From Comamonadaceae bacterium (GTDB taxonomy: Bacteria > Pseudomonadota > Gammaproteobacteria > Burkholderiales > Burkholderiaceae_C), in assembly GCA_947451285.1 (NCBI GenBank), contig CANFYL010000001.1, positions 1 to 64,000 on the forward strand: a stretch of DNA of 64,000 bases, written 5' to 3'. Position 1 is the stretch's first letter; each line of letters begins with the position of its first letter. The notes below the pieces were generated by a model. The model saw nothing but the letters and a program-made list of their open reading frames with translations. It ran no database searches and was not told where the DNA came from. The translations under genes and the position numbers were made by a program. Shown here in pieces: positions 44,201-53,027 of the stretch.

Positions 44201-47200
44201 ACGAGGTGGTGCTGCCAGCGGCGGGGCACATTGAGTTGGCCTTGGCTGCGGCTGAGCAGTCGCTGGCCGCCACGCACCCCGAGCCCAACTCGGTGGTGAT
44301 CGCGCTGGAAGACATGAGCATCATGAGTGCGCTGGTGTTGCCAAAGGCCGAGGCAGTCCATGTGCAACTGCTGCTGCGCTCCGACCCTCAAGGCGGTCAG
44401 TCGTTTCAAATCTTCAGCCGTGAAGCGGGGCCAGAGTGGCGCCTGCACAGCAGCGGACAACTTCGCGCACATCCAGCCTTGCCCCCACCGCGAAGCGATA
44501 TGGCAGCTTTGCGCAGCGAATGCAGCGAACCCGTCGAAGTCGAGCTTTTCTACCAACGCAGCCGTGCGCTTGGCATTGACCATGGCGAACATTTCCGAGC
44601 CCTTCAGGCCGTCTGGCGTGGCCCGGGCGTGATCTTGGGCCAACTGCGCTTGCCCGACGAGGTGCAGGCTGGCGCTGACGCCTTTGTGTTGCACCCGGTC
44701 TTGCTTGATGCGGCATTCCAGATGGTGGGCATTCACCTGCTGGAGCGCGGCGAGCCTTTCCTGCCAGTCGGTCTCACCCGTTTGCAGCGCTGGCGCAGTC
44801 CGGGGGTTGAGCTGTGGTGTGTGCTCAGGCTGCGTGATGACAGTGCTTCGATGGTCAGCGCCGACTTGGAGCTGACCGACGCTCAGGGTGAGGTGGTCGC
44901 TCGCGTGGAAGAACTGCGCTTTCAGCAAGTCAGCGCTCGGGCCTTGCAACGCAAGGTGGTACGCGCGCAAGAGCTGCTCTATCAAATCGACTGGGAGCCA
45001 GGTGTGGCTTTTGCTCCGCAGGCCGAGTGGCTGCCGCCGGTCGCCTTGCTGGCTGAGGACATGTCTGCGGCCATGCTTGCTGCGGCTGGCAATCTGTCTT
45101 GGTATGGCGATCTTTTTCCGGCCCTCGACCGCTTGGTGGCCGCCTACGCCCGACAGGCTTTGGTCGATTTAGGCTTGGACTGGCAGCCCGGGGGCTTGGT
45201 GTCCTTGGACGGGCTGATGGCCGAGTTGCGCGTTCTGAGTCCTTATCGCAGCCTGCTCAATCGGTTGTTGCACGTGCTGGCTGAGCAAGGCCAATTGACA
45301 ACTGAGGCCGCTGGTTGGCGCATCGCAGACACGCTGGCGCATGACCCCCACGCTTTGCGGGCTGATCTGCAACAGCGCTTGACGGGTGCTGCCGCAGAAG
45401 TGGCGCTGGTGGCGCGTTGTGGCGAAGGTTTGGCGCAGGCCTTAGATGGCCGAGTGGCAGGTCTGCAACTGCTGTTCCCCGACGGTGACATGGGGTTGGT
45501 CAGCCGTTTCTACAACGAGTCCCCGGGTTTGCAAGCGCTCAACCAGCTGCTGAGCGAGACCTTGCAAGCCCAGCTCAAACGCCTGCCTGCTGGACGTGGC
45601 CTGCGCATTCTGGAGATTGGCGCGGGGACCGGCAGCAGCACGCGGCATCTCTTACCCGTCTTGCCTGAGGGGCGTTGCTCGTATGTGTTCACAGACATCT
45701 CGCCTGCTTTCTTGACCCGTGCCCGTGAGGCGTTTGAGGCCCATGCACAGGTGCAATACCGCCTGCTCGACATTGAAATTGATCCGCAGTCTCAGGGTTT
45801 CGAGCCGGGTAGCTTTGACATCATCGTGGCGGCCAACGCACTTCACGCGACCCGGGATTTGAGTCAGACCCTCTCCCATGTCAACACCCTGTTAGCGCCC
45901 GGTGGCAGCCTCTTGTTGTTGGAGGGGACCTGTCCTCAGCCTTGGTTGGATTTGACGTTTGGTTTGACCGAGGGATGGTGGCGCTTTGGCGACCATGTTT
46001 TGCGACCCGATTACCCCTTGCTCAGACCGGCTCAATGGCAGGCGGTGATGCAGGCCAACGGATTTGACGCGATGCAGGTCATCAGCCCTGACCGGCCTGC
46101 TGGCAAAGACCTGTGCCGCCAAGCAATTTTGGTGGCCAGCAAACCATTGACGGTGTCGCCGGGACCTTGGTTGGTGTTGGCCGATCGCGGTGGGGTGGGG
46201 GCGGCATTGGCCCATGTGATCGGCCCAGATTGTGTGTGTTTGCCTGCCGATGAACCCTTGGATTCAGCGCGACTCAGCCAGGTTTTGTCCGACCTGGTGG
46301 GGCTGCGCGGCATCATTCACTTGCGAGGTCTGCAGGCCCAGCCTGACGCCTTGCAAGAAGGCTGGCGCCCCTTGCTCGAGTTGCTGCAATCGCCGGCGCT
46401 GCGCGCCTGCGCCCCGACGCCCCGTTTGCTGTTGGTCACCCAAGGTGCCGATGGCACCCAGCCTGCGCAGTCTGTCTTGTGGGGCATGGGCCAGGTGGTG
46501 GCGGCCGAGTACCCAGAGTTGCATTGCACGCAGCTGGATCTGGACCCTGCTCAGAGCGATGCCGTCGCGTGCGCGTTGACGGTGTGGCAGGAAGCCCAGA
46601 GCCGAGGAGAGCAGGCGATTCGCCGCCGCGCAACACATCGACGGGTCCCCCGTTTGCAAAAAATGACTTGGCCTGACGCAGCCCAAGGCGCCGTGGCAAT
46701 TCCGGTGTCTGCACAAGGCATGGTCCTGATTGTGGGGGGCTTGGGCGACTTAGGCCTGCGCACAGCCCGCTGGTTGGTCGAAAAGCGCGGTGTCCGCTGC
46801 CTCACCTTGGCTGGGCGGCAAGCGCCTTCAGCACAGGCGCGCGCGCAGATCGCGGAGATGGAGGCCCTGGGTGCCCAAGTGCAGGTTTGCCAAGCAGATA
46901 TCACCGATCTCACACAGGCTCAGGCGCTGGTGGCCCAGGCGACTGCGTCACACCGCTTGCAAGGTGTGATCCATGCGGCTGGCCTGATCGACGACGGTGT
47001 TTTGGCCGGACTCTCGGCTGAACGCTTTGCCGCCGTGCTGGCCCCCAAGACCGTGGGGGCTTGGAACCTGCATCTGGCCTGTCAGGCGCAGCCCTTGGCG
47101 TTTTTCCTCCTCTTTTCGTCGGCCGCTTCGGTGCTGGGCCCAACGGCTCAGGCCAATTACGCGGCGGCCAATGCATTCCTCGATGGCCTTGGGCAGCACC

Positions 47201-47946
47201 GCCAGATGGCCGGGCTTGCCGCCACAGTGATCAATTGGGGTGCTTGGTCAGAACTGGGCATGGTGGCACGCCAGTCGACACAGGCCCAACTCGATTCACG
47301 GGGCATGGGACGCATCAGCCCCAGCCAGGGCATGGAGGTGTTGGACATGCTGTTCGATCAGCCGGTGCCTCAAGCTGTGGTGGCTGTCATCGATTGGGAG
47401 CGGGTGATGGCGCAGCAGGGGGAGCGTGCGCTGTTTGCGCGCTTCAAGGTGCAAAAAGCGGGGGCCTCTGGCCAAGCCGCTGACAGGGCCACGCTGCGTG
47501 CGCGTTTGAATGGCTTGCCCCCGGGGCAGCAGAACGCGCTGACGACCGATCTGGTCAGAACCGAGGTGGCGCGGGTTTTGGGGTTGGATTCAGCCCAGGC
47601 CGTGCCCGACGAAGTGGGTTTCTTTGACATTGGCATGGATTCGCTGACGGCGGTTGAATTGCGCAACCGCTTGCTGACTGTGGTCGGCGAACCTTTGCCC
47701 AGTACGCTGCTTTTCAAGTATTCGACGGTTCAGGCCTTGGTGGGTTTTTTGGTCAACGAGCTTTTGAGCAGTGGGCCAACGTCCTTGGCTGGGGCCTCCC
47801 CAGCAAGCGGCCTTGCGCAGGCAACGCCACAGGCGCGCGCCGCAAGCGCAGAGTCAGCGCATACGGCGCAAGCCGTGGACGAGATTGCGGAAATGTCTGA
47901 GGCTGAATTGTCAGCCTTGATCAATGCTGAGTTGGGGGATTTGTGA
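41290..47946 (+). CDS. Type I PKS module KS-AT-DH-cMT-KR-ACP
   Basis: [58 protein letters not shown]; cMT LRILEIGAGTGSSTRHLLPVLPEGRCSYVFTDISPAFLTRARE; KR GGLGDLG, SSAASVLGPTAQANYAAANAFLD; ACP DIGMDSLTAVEL. ATGA overlap with upstream gene. Confidence 0.95.
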   Translation: MNTPDLSATKRALAAIKTLQDRIDAMERERYEPIAVIGMACRFPGAADSPDAYWELLRQGRDATCEVPPGRWDMEASYDSDPDASGKSYVRRGGFLEQVDAFDPQLFGISPREAAMIDPQQRLMLELAWEGLEHANLAADRLHGSQTGVFIGISNPEYSAHLLWSGDPRRINAYSGTGGSLGVAAGRLSYLLGLTGPSMIVDTACSSSLVSTHLACQSLRERECDLALSGGVNLIFGPETFVNFSKARMLSPDGRCKTYDASADGYARGEGGGLLVLKRLSDAVRDADHIIGLIRGSAVNQDGPSGGLTVPNGPAQTRVIRQALSFARVRPDQVGYVEAHGTGTALGDPIEMRALCSAYAEGRDPAHPLLVGSVKTNIGHLESAAGMAGLIKALLVLQRAQVPPHLHFTNPSPHIPWSELPVKVPTALEDWCEAERFAGVSAFSFSGTNAHVVLSCAPQEMQAPPLAQAQPRWRLLPLSAANDPALDALAQAWHTSLTEGALADSGMRWADVARTAALGRSHLPYRLAVACNSADAMAQRLAPTALQTQPRARAGAGGPGKIAFLFTGQGSQYHGMAQELYKESPVFKAAFDECDALLRPRIGHSLLDLVYGDGHQDGQALNITSVTQPVLFSIQYALLQLWGSWGVRPDAVLGHSVGEFAAACAAGVFSLADAIGLIAERGHLMQARCEPGAMVSVPMSESDVLRVIRPWSGEVAVATLNGPSNVVVSSNRLAVAALADGLAAAGIDARQLPVSHAFHSPMMAPMLAPFAVAARAIRYGPAAIPIYSTLSGKPSQSELSNADYWVRHVEAPVRFNDGLHAMLDDGYRLFVELGPKPTLCALGQDIAQHAGEAVAASCVWLPSLRAGKSCWATMLESLGQLWVRGAEIDWAALNGAGDQQAPLPSYPFQRRPHGIDWRPGESVSGPRTAPSSHPLLGERLDSPALDASVVVHAGVLSPESAGLLAHHQIFDEVVLPAAGHIELALAAAEQSLAATHPEPNSVVIALEDMSIMSALVLPKAEAVHVQLLLRSDPQGGQSFQIFSREAGPEWRLHSSGQLRAHPALPPPRSDMAALRSECSEPVEVELFYQRSRALGIDHGEHFRALQAVWRGPGVILGQLRLPDEVQAGADAFVLHPVLLDAAFQMVGIHLLERGEPFLPVGLTRLQRWRSPGVELWCVLRLRDDSASMVSADLELTDAQGEVVARVEELRFQQVSARALQRKVVRAQELLYQIDWEPGVAFAPQAEWLPPVALLAEDMSAAMLAAAGNLSWYGDLFPALDRLVAAYARQALVDLGLDWQPGGLVSLDGLMAELRVLSPYRSLLNRLLHVLAEQGQLTTEAAGWRIADTLAHDPHALRADLQQRLTGAAAEVALVARCGEGLAQALDGRVAGLQLLFPDGDMGLVSRFYNESPGLQALNQLLSETLQAQLKRLPAGRGLRILEIGAGTGSSTRHLLPVLPEGRCSYVFTDISPAFLTRAREAFEAHAQVQYRLLDIEIDPQSQGFEPGSFDIIVAANALHATRDLSQTLSHVNTLLAPGGSLLLLEGTCPQPWLDLTFGLTEGWWRFGDHVLRPDYPLLRPAQWQAVMQANGFDAMQVISPDRPAGKDLCRQAILVASKPLTVSPGPWLVLADRGGVGAALAHVIGPDCVCLPADEPLDSARLSQVLSDLVGLRGIIHLRGLQAQPDALQEGWRPLLELLQSPALRACAPTPRLLLVTQGADGTQPAQSVLWGMGQVVAAEYPELHCTQLDLDPAQSDAVACALTVWQEAQSRGEQAIRRRATHRRVPRLQKMTWPDAAQGAVAIPVSAQGMVLIVGGLGDLGLRTARWLVEKRGVRCLTLAGRQAPSAQARAQIAEMEALGAQVQVCQADITDLTQAQALVAQATASHRLQGVIHAAGLIDDGVLAGLSAERFAAVLAPKTVGAWNLHLACQAQPLAFFLLFSSAASVLGPTAQANYAAANAFLDGLGQHRQMAGLAATVINWGAWSELGMVARQSTQAQLDSRGMGRISPSQGMEVLDMLFDQPVPQAVVAVIDWERVMAQQGERALFARFKVQKAGASGQAADRATLRARLNGLPPGQQNALTTDLVRTEVARVLGLDSAQAVPDEVGFFDIGMDSLTAVELRNRLLTVVGEPLPSTLLFKYSTVQALVGFLVNELLSSGPTSLAGASPASGLAQATPQARAASAESAHTAQAVDEIAEMSEAELSALINAELGDL

Positions 47947-50900
47947 GTTTGCCAAATGAGATTGCCGACGCGAAAAGTCGTGCTGAGCGCATCGAACAGC
48001 TGTCGCCCTTGCAAAAGGCGGCGCTGGCCATCAAAGAGTTGCGCGCGCGCTTGGATCACGTCGAGGGCGCAGCCCGAGAGCCGGTGGCCATTGTCGGAAT
48101 GGGTTGTCGCTTTCCACAGGCCGATGGCTTGGATGCCTACTGGCGCTTGTTGGCCGAGGGACGCGATGCGATTCGCGAAGTGCCCATCGAGCGCTGGGAT
48201 CTGGAGCAGCTCTTTGACCCCAACCCCAATGCGGCGGGTCGCATCAGCACGCGCTACGGTGGTTTTCTCAACGACGTGGACCATTTCGATGCGGGGTTTT
48301 TTGGTATCTCTTCAAGTGAAGCCGAATACCTAGACCCACAACAGCGCATGCTGCTGGAGGTGGCTTGGCATGCCCTAGAGGACGCGGGCCAGGCGCCGTC
48401 GGAATTGAAGGGCAGCCGCACCGGCGTGTTTGTGGGGATCACCCAGACCGACTACGGCGTGATGCAACTGGGTGGGCAGCGCGAGCAGATCGAGGCCTAC
48501 ACCGGCACGGGCAACGGGCTTTGTTTTGCTGCGGGGCGATTGGCCTATGTGTTGGGGGTGCATGGTCCGACTTTCTCGGTGGACACAGCGTGCTCCTCGT
48601 CCATGGTGGCGCTGCACCAGGCTTGTTTGGCGCTGCGACAAGGCGAGTGCGATGTGGCCATCGTGGCGGGCGTGCAGCTCAACCTGACGCCGCCGATGCA
48701 AATCTTTTTGTCAAAGACCCAGTCGTTTTCGCCCGATGGCCGATGCCGCACCTTTGACGAGGCAGCCAATGGTTTTGTACTGGGGGAGGGGGCTGGCGTG
48801 ATCGTGTTGCGCCGTCTCTCGGACGCCACGGCCCGGGGTGATTTGGTGCGAGCCCTGATACGCGCCAGTGGGCTCAACCATGACGGGCCCGCCAGTGGAC
48901 TCACCGTTCCCAGCCAGCAGGCGCAAGAGTGTTTGATCCGCGAGGTGGTGACGCGTGCGGGGTTGTCGCCGGCCGACATCGACTATGTCGAGGCGCATGG
49001 CACCGCCACCCAGTTGGGCGATCCGATTGAGGTGGGCGCACTCAAGGCCGTGTTCGGTCAGCGTCCCGTCGATCAGCCGCTGCACTTGGGTTCGGTGAAA
49101 ACCAATTTCGGCCATTTGAACGCTGCAGCGGGCGTGGCTGGCTTGATCAAATCTGTGTTGATGCTCGAGCACGAGCAAATCGTCCCCAATTTGCACTTCA
49201 AGCAAGCCAGCAGCCGCATCGACTGGGAAGGGTTCACTGTGCGGGTGCCCAGCCAGCTCCAAGCCTGGCCGCGCCGCGCCGTGCCGCGTCGCTCAGGCGT
49301 GAGCTCGTTTGGCCTGTCTGGCACCAACACCCACACGGTGCTGGAGGAGGCACCGCTGGTGCAGCCCGAACGCTCGGGCGCCAGCCGAGCATCCCATCTG
49401 CTGTGTCTGTCAGCGCGCAGTGAGCAGGCGCTGCGCGAGGTGGTGCGGGCCTACTTGGAAGCCCCGTTGATGCAAGACGCCACCGCACTGGCCGATCTGT
49501 GCTGGAGTGCCAATGGCGGGCGCAACCACTTTGCATGGCGTGTGGCGCTGCCCGTGGGCGACAAACAGAGCTTGCGCGAGCAGTTGCAAGCCGTGCTCAA
49601 TGGCGAACGTGTCGCCAGTCAAGTGGCCCGTAACGGCCCTGGTCGTTTGGCCTGGTGCTTCGCCGATACGGTGGATGTCGAGGCTGTCCATGCAGTGGCA
49701 CTGTCGCAACCCTTCTTGGCTGCCCAGCTGACGCGTTACGAAGCCTTTGTCAAACATGAAGGGTTCGAGCCATCGCTGCAGCCGCAGCTGGCTCAGCTGG
49801 CTTGCCAGCTTGCGTTGGCCGATCTTTGGAACGACTGGGGGCTGCGCCCTGCCGCTGTCAGCGGTGCCGGTGTGGGTGCGCTGGCCGCGCTTCGTGTGGC
49901 CGGAGTGTTCGACACCGAGCAGGTGTTTGCCTTGTTGGGTGGACAGGCTTTGGACGGACAGCCCCCCGCGCTGGCGCTTTACCTGGACGCCACACCTTGG
50001 CCTTTTGTGGCTTGCCAGGGCTACCGCTGGCCGTCTCAATGCCCGGGTGCAGACGCGCCGGTATTGAACGCTGCGGGGTTTGGCACTTTGCTGCATGTGC
50101 AGCTCAGCGCGCAGCAACCCTGGGACGATCTGCTGGGCAGTTTGGCGGGGCTGTATTTGCGCGGCTTTGGGGTGGATTGGGCCCGCTTCGATGCGGGCTA
50201 CGCAGCGCGCCGAGTGCGCTTGCCTCTTTACCCGTTTCAACGCCAGCGCTACTGGCTTCCAAGCACCGAGGCGCCACCCGCTAGCCCACCTGTTGGCGCC
50301 GTGCCCACAACCCGTTGCGTGCCTGCAGCAGCCAGCCCACTGCTTCAGGCGCCTGTCTTGCCTACAGCGCCAGCTGTGCCCGGTATGGCGGGTTTGTTGG
50401 CTTCGCAACTTGAGTCGGCCGCAGCGAGCATCCAGCAGGTGGTGGCCCAACAATTGGCGTTTTTACAGCAGCGCATGCAATCGAGCCCAGCAAGTGTTGC
50501 CAGCCCTGAGGTCAAGGCGCAAGACGCCACCCGTCTGGGAGATTGGCAGTTGTTGCAAATGGCAGCCAACACGCAGGATGAGTTGGCACTGTTGGTTCAA
50601 CGCTTGGCTGAGCAAACAGCCCCCCCCTTGCACGGCGTCCAAGGCCAGGGGCCTGTGCGTGCTTTCATCGTGCACCGCGGGGGCGAAGATTTGGCCTTGG
50701 CCTTGGGTCGTGGCGGGGCTCCACGAGACCCCAAGCGTTTCATCACAGCCACAGCCCCTGCCGAGCCAAGGCAGGTGGCCTTTATGTTTCCTGGTGTGGG
50801 TGATCACTATCTTCGAATGGCTCAGGGGCTCTATGCCAGTGCGCCGGTGTTTCGCGACACCTTCGACTGGTGTTGCAAAGAGCTCAAGGCGCAACACGGA

Positions 50901-51875
50901 CTGGATTTGGCCAGCGTGCTCTATCCCGCGCCAGATTCGGCGGCGCAGGCCGGTGCAGAGCAGGCAGCCCCAGCCAAGCCCAACCTGCGGGCGATGCTGT
51001 CGCGCTCGCCTGCCACACAGTCCCCGCAAGAAGTGGCGCTCAATCGCACCGAGCACTGCCAGCCTTTACTGTTCATCGTGGCGTACGCGCTGGGTCGCTT
51101 GTGGTTGTCTCAGGGGGTGAAGCCCAAGGCGATGATTGGTTACAGCGTTGGCGAGTACGCTGCGGCGTGTCTCTCGGGTGTGATCAGTCCGCAAGATGCG
51201 CTGCATCTGATTGCACGACGCGCTCAACTCATCGCCGGCTTGCCCACGGGTGTGCTGTTGGCCGTGCCACTGTCCGAGGCAAGGCTGCGGCCATGGATGG
51301 GGGCTGAGTTGTCGCTGTCGATTGTGAGCACACCCACGCTGTGCGTGGTGGGTGGACCTGAGGCGGCTGTTGCCGCCTTAGAGGCACAGCTCAAGGCCGC
51401 CGATGTGGTGTCGCGACGCCTTCCCGGCACCCACGCATTTCACTCGCACATGCTGGAGCCCTTGCATGGCGAACTGGTGGCGCTGGTGGCCGGCTTTCAA
51501 TTGAACGCGCCCCGTATTCCTTTTGTCTCTAACCTCAGTGGCCGCTGGATCACCGAAGCGCAGGCGCGCGACCCTGACTATTGGGCTCGCCATACGTGGC
51601 AGACGGTGCGCTTTGCGGACGGCCTGGCACAGATGTTCGAAGGCCAGAGCTCGGTCTTTTTGGAGGTCGGCCCCGGCCAAAGCTTGGGCAGCTTTGTGCA
51701 TCAACACCCTATGGCTGAGCGCATGCCCGAGCGGCTGACGCTGAATTCGCTCAAGAACCGCTACGAACAGCAGCCCGATGAGGTCTGCTTTTTGACCACG
51801 TTGGGCAAACTTTGGCTCGCCGGTGTCGAATTGAATTTCACAGACCCTGACTTTGCAACAAGGAACGATATATGA
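47943..51875 (+). CDS. PKS protein KS-[degenerate AT]-AT lacking KR and ACP
   Basis: KS DTACSSSMVALHQA, EAHGTATQLGDPIE, NFGHLNAAAG; AT remnant AVSGAGVGALAALRVAGVF; second AT FMFPGVGDHY, GYSVGEYAAAC, THAFHSHML; ends with no ACP motif. GTG start, GTGA overlap. Confidence 0.92.
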   Translation: MSLPNEIADAKSRAERIEQLSPLQKAALAIKELRARLDHVEGAAREPVAIVGMGCRFPQADGLDAYWRLLAEGRDAIREVPIERWDLEQLFDPNPNAAGRISTRYGGFLNDVDHFDAGFFGISSSEAEYLDPQQRMLLEVAWHALEDAGQAPSELKGSRTGVFVGITQTDYGVMQLGGQREQIEAYTGTGNGLCFAAGRLAYVLGVHGPTFSVDTACSSSMVALHQACLALRQGECDVAIVAGVQLNLTPPMQIFLSKTQSFSPDGRCRTFDEAANGFVLGEGAGVIVLRRLSDATARGDLVRALIRASGLNHDGPASGLTVPSQQAQECLIREVVTRAGLSPADIDYVEAHGTATQLGDPIEVGALKAVFGQRPVDQPLHLGSVKTNFGHLNAAAGVAGLIKSVLMLEHEQIVPNLHFKQASSRIDWEGFTVRVPSQLQAWPRRAVPRRSGVSSFGLSGTNTHTVLEEAPLVQPERSGASRASHLLCLSARSEQALREVVRAYLEAPLMQDATALADLCWSANGGRNHFAWRVALPVGDKQSLREQLQAVLNGERVASQVARNGPGRLAWCFADTVDVEAVHAVALSQPFLAAQLTRYEAFVKHEGFEPSLQPQLAQLACQLALADLWNDWGLRPAAVSGAGVGALAALRVAGVFDTEQVFALLGGQALDGQPPALALYLDATPWPFVACQGYRWPSQCPGADAPVLNAAGFGTLLHVQLSAQQPWDDLLGSLAGLYLRGFGVDWARFDAGYAARRVRLPLYPFQRQRYWLPSTEAPPASPPVGAVPTTRCVPAAASPLLQAPVLPTAPAVPGMAGLLASQLESAAASIQQVVAQQLAFLQQRMQSSPASVASPEVKAQDATRLGDWQLLQMAANTQDELALLVQRLAEQTAPPLHGVQGQGPVRAFIVHRGGEDLALALGRGGAPRDPKRFITATAPAEPRQVAFMFPGVGDHYLRMAQGLYASAPVFRDTFDWCCKELKAQHGLDLASVLYPAPDSAAQAGAEQAAPAKPNLRAMLSRSPATQSPQEVALNRTEHCQPLLFIVAYALGRLWLSQGVKPKAMIGYSVGEYAAACLSGVISPQDALHLIARRAQLIAGLPTGVLLAVPLSEARLRPWMGAELSLSIVSTPTLCVVGGPEAAVAALEAQLKAADVVSRRLPGTHAFHSHMLEPLHGELVALVAGFQLNAPRIPFVSNLSGRWITEAQARDPDYWARHTWQTVRFADGLAQMFEGQSSVFLEVGPGQSLGSFVHQHPMAERMPERLTLNSLKNRYEQQPDEVCFLTTLGKLWLAGVELNFTDPDFATRNDI
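49640..50270 (+). other. Decayed acyltransferase domain remnant within the KS-AT protein
   Basis: RLAWCFADTVD... LADLWNDWGLRPAAVSGAGVGALAALRVAGVFDTEQVFALLGG...YPFQRQRYWLPS. Aligns by eye with [12 protein letters not shown]...[38 protein letters not shown]...YPFQRRxxW but catalytic GHSxG is GAGVG, and the HAFH subdomain is missing. Confidence 0.75.
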
Positions 51876-52726
51876 ATACAAAGCTGATTGGCGTCGTGGG
51901 CGCAGGCGTCATGGGCAGCGCTGTCGCCCAGAACCTCGCGCAAAGCGGCTACCGCGTGGTGTTGATCGACATCTCCGAGTCACAACTCGAGCGGGCTCGG
52001 GTGGGCATTCATAACAATGTGCGCTTCTCCGCTTTTGGCAAAAAGGACAAAAGCGCTGCCGATAAGCCTGAGGATGTCTTGGGCAGGATTTTGTTCACCA
52101 CCGGTTACGAGGCCCTGCACGAGGCCCATTACGTGATCGAGAACGTGGTGGAGAAATGGGACGCCAAAGCATCGGTGTATCCGCTGCTTGACGCGGTGTG
52201 CCCGCCCGAAGCGATCTACGCCGTCGACACGTCTTGCTTTTCGATCACACGGGTGGCGGCCATCACCACACGACCCGACAAGGTGATTGGCATCCATTTC
52301 ATGAATCCGGTGCCAATGAAACCCACGGTGGAAGTGATTCGCGGTTGGCACACCTCAGAGCAGACGATTGCCACAACCTTTGAACTTCTTGCTGGCATGG
52401 GCAAGACAGGCGTGCTGGTCAACGATTCGCCGGGCTTTGTCTCCAACCGAATTCTGATGTTGACTGTCAACGAGGCGGTGTTCACCGTGCAGGATCAGGT
52501 GGCCACGCCGGCGGCGGTCGATGAGATATTCAAGAAATGTTTTGGTCACAAGATGGGACCCTTAGAAACTGCCGATTTGATTGGTTTAGACACCATTCTG
52601 TATTCGATCGAAGTACTCCATGAAAGCTTTGGCGACAGCAAATACCGCCCCTGCCCGCTGCTCAAAAAGATGGTCGATGCCGGCCTGCTCGGACGCAAGA
52701 GTGGGCAGGGATTTTTCAAGTATTAA
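51872..52726 (+). CDS. 3-hydroxyacyl-CoA dehydrogenase family (FkbK/ZmaG-like)
   Basis: MNTKLIGVVGAGVMGSAVAQNLAQSGYRVVLIDISESQLERA Rossmann motif; GIHFMNPVPMKPTVEVIRG. Confidence 0.9.
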   Translation: MNTKLIGVVGAGVMGSAVAQNLAQSGYRVVLIDISESQLERARVGIHNNVRFSAFGKKDKSAADKPEDVLGRILFTTGYEALHEAHYVIENVVEKWDAKASVYPLLDAVCPPEAIYAVDTSCFSITRVAAITTRPDKVIGIHFMNPVPMKPTVEVIRGWHTSEQTIATTFELLAGMGKTGVLVNDSPGFVSNRILMLTVNEAVFTVQDQVATPAAVDEIFKKCFGHKMGPLETADLIGLDTILYSIEVLHESFGDSKYRPCPLLKKMVDAGLLGRKSGQGFFKY

Positions 52727-52757
52727 CAACCCAATCCAACCATCAAGAGGTATCTGA

Positions 52758-53027
52758 ATGAGTCCCGAACATGTGAAGAGCAAGGCCAGCGAATTTGTGG
52801 CCCAGTACGTCAACAGCGCCGACGTGGCACCGGACATTGATCTGTTCTCGAGCGGGATGGTGAACTCGTTGTTTGCCATGCAGCTGGTTTTGTTTGTTGA
52901 ACGTGAGTTCGCCGTGGTGGTCGACAACGAAGACCTTGATTTTGAAAACTTCAAGTCGATCGACGCGATCTGCAGCTTTGTGGGTCGCAAGCTGGGCTTG
53001 ACCCCGGGGGGCGGCCATGGATCTTGA
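52758..53027 (+). CDS. Discrete acyl carrier protein (FkbJ/ZmaD-like)
   Basis: 89 aa; DIDLFSSGMVNSLFAMQLVLFVEREFAVVVDNEDLDFENFKSIDAICSFV with Ser in SGMVNSLFAMQ; between the two dehydrogenases. Confidence 0.88.
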   Translation: MSPEHVKSKASEFVAQYVNSADVAPDIDLFSSGMVNSLFAMQLVLFVEREFAVVVDNEDLDFENFKSIDAICSFVGRKLGLTPGGGHGS

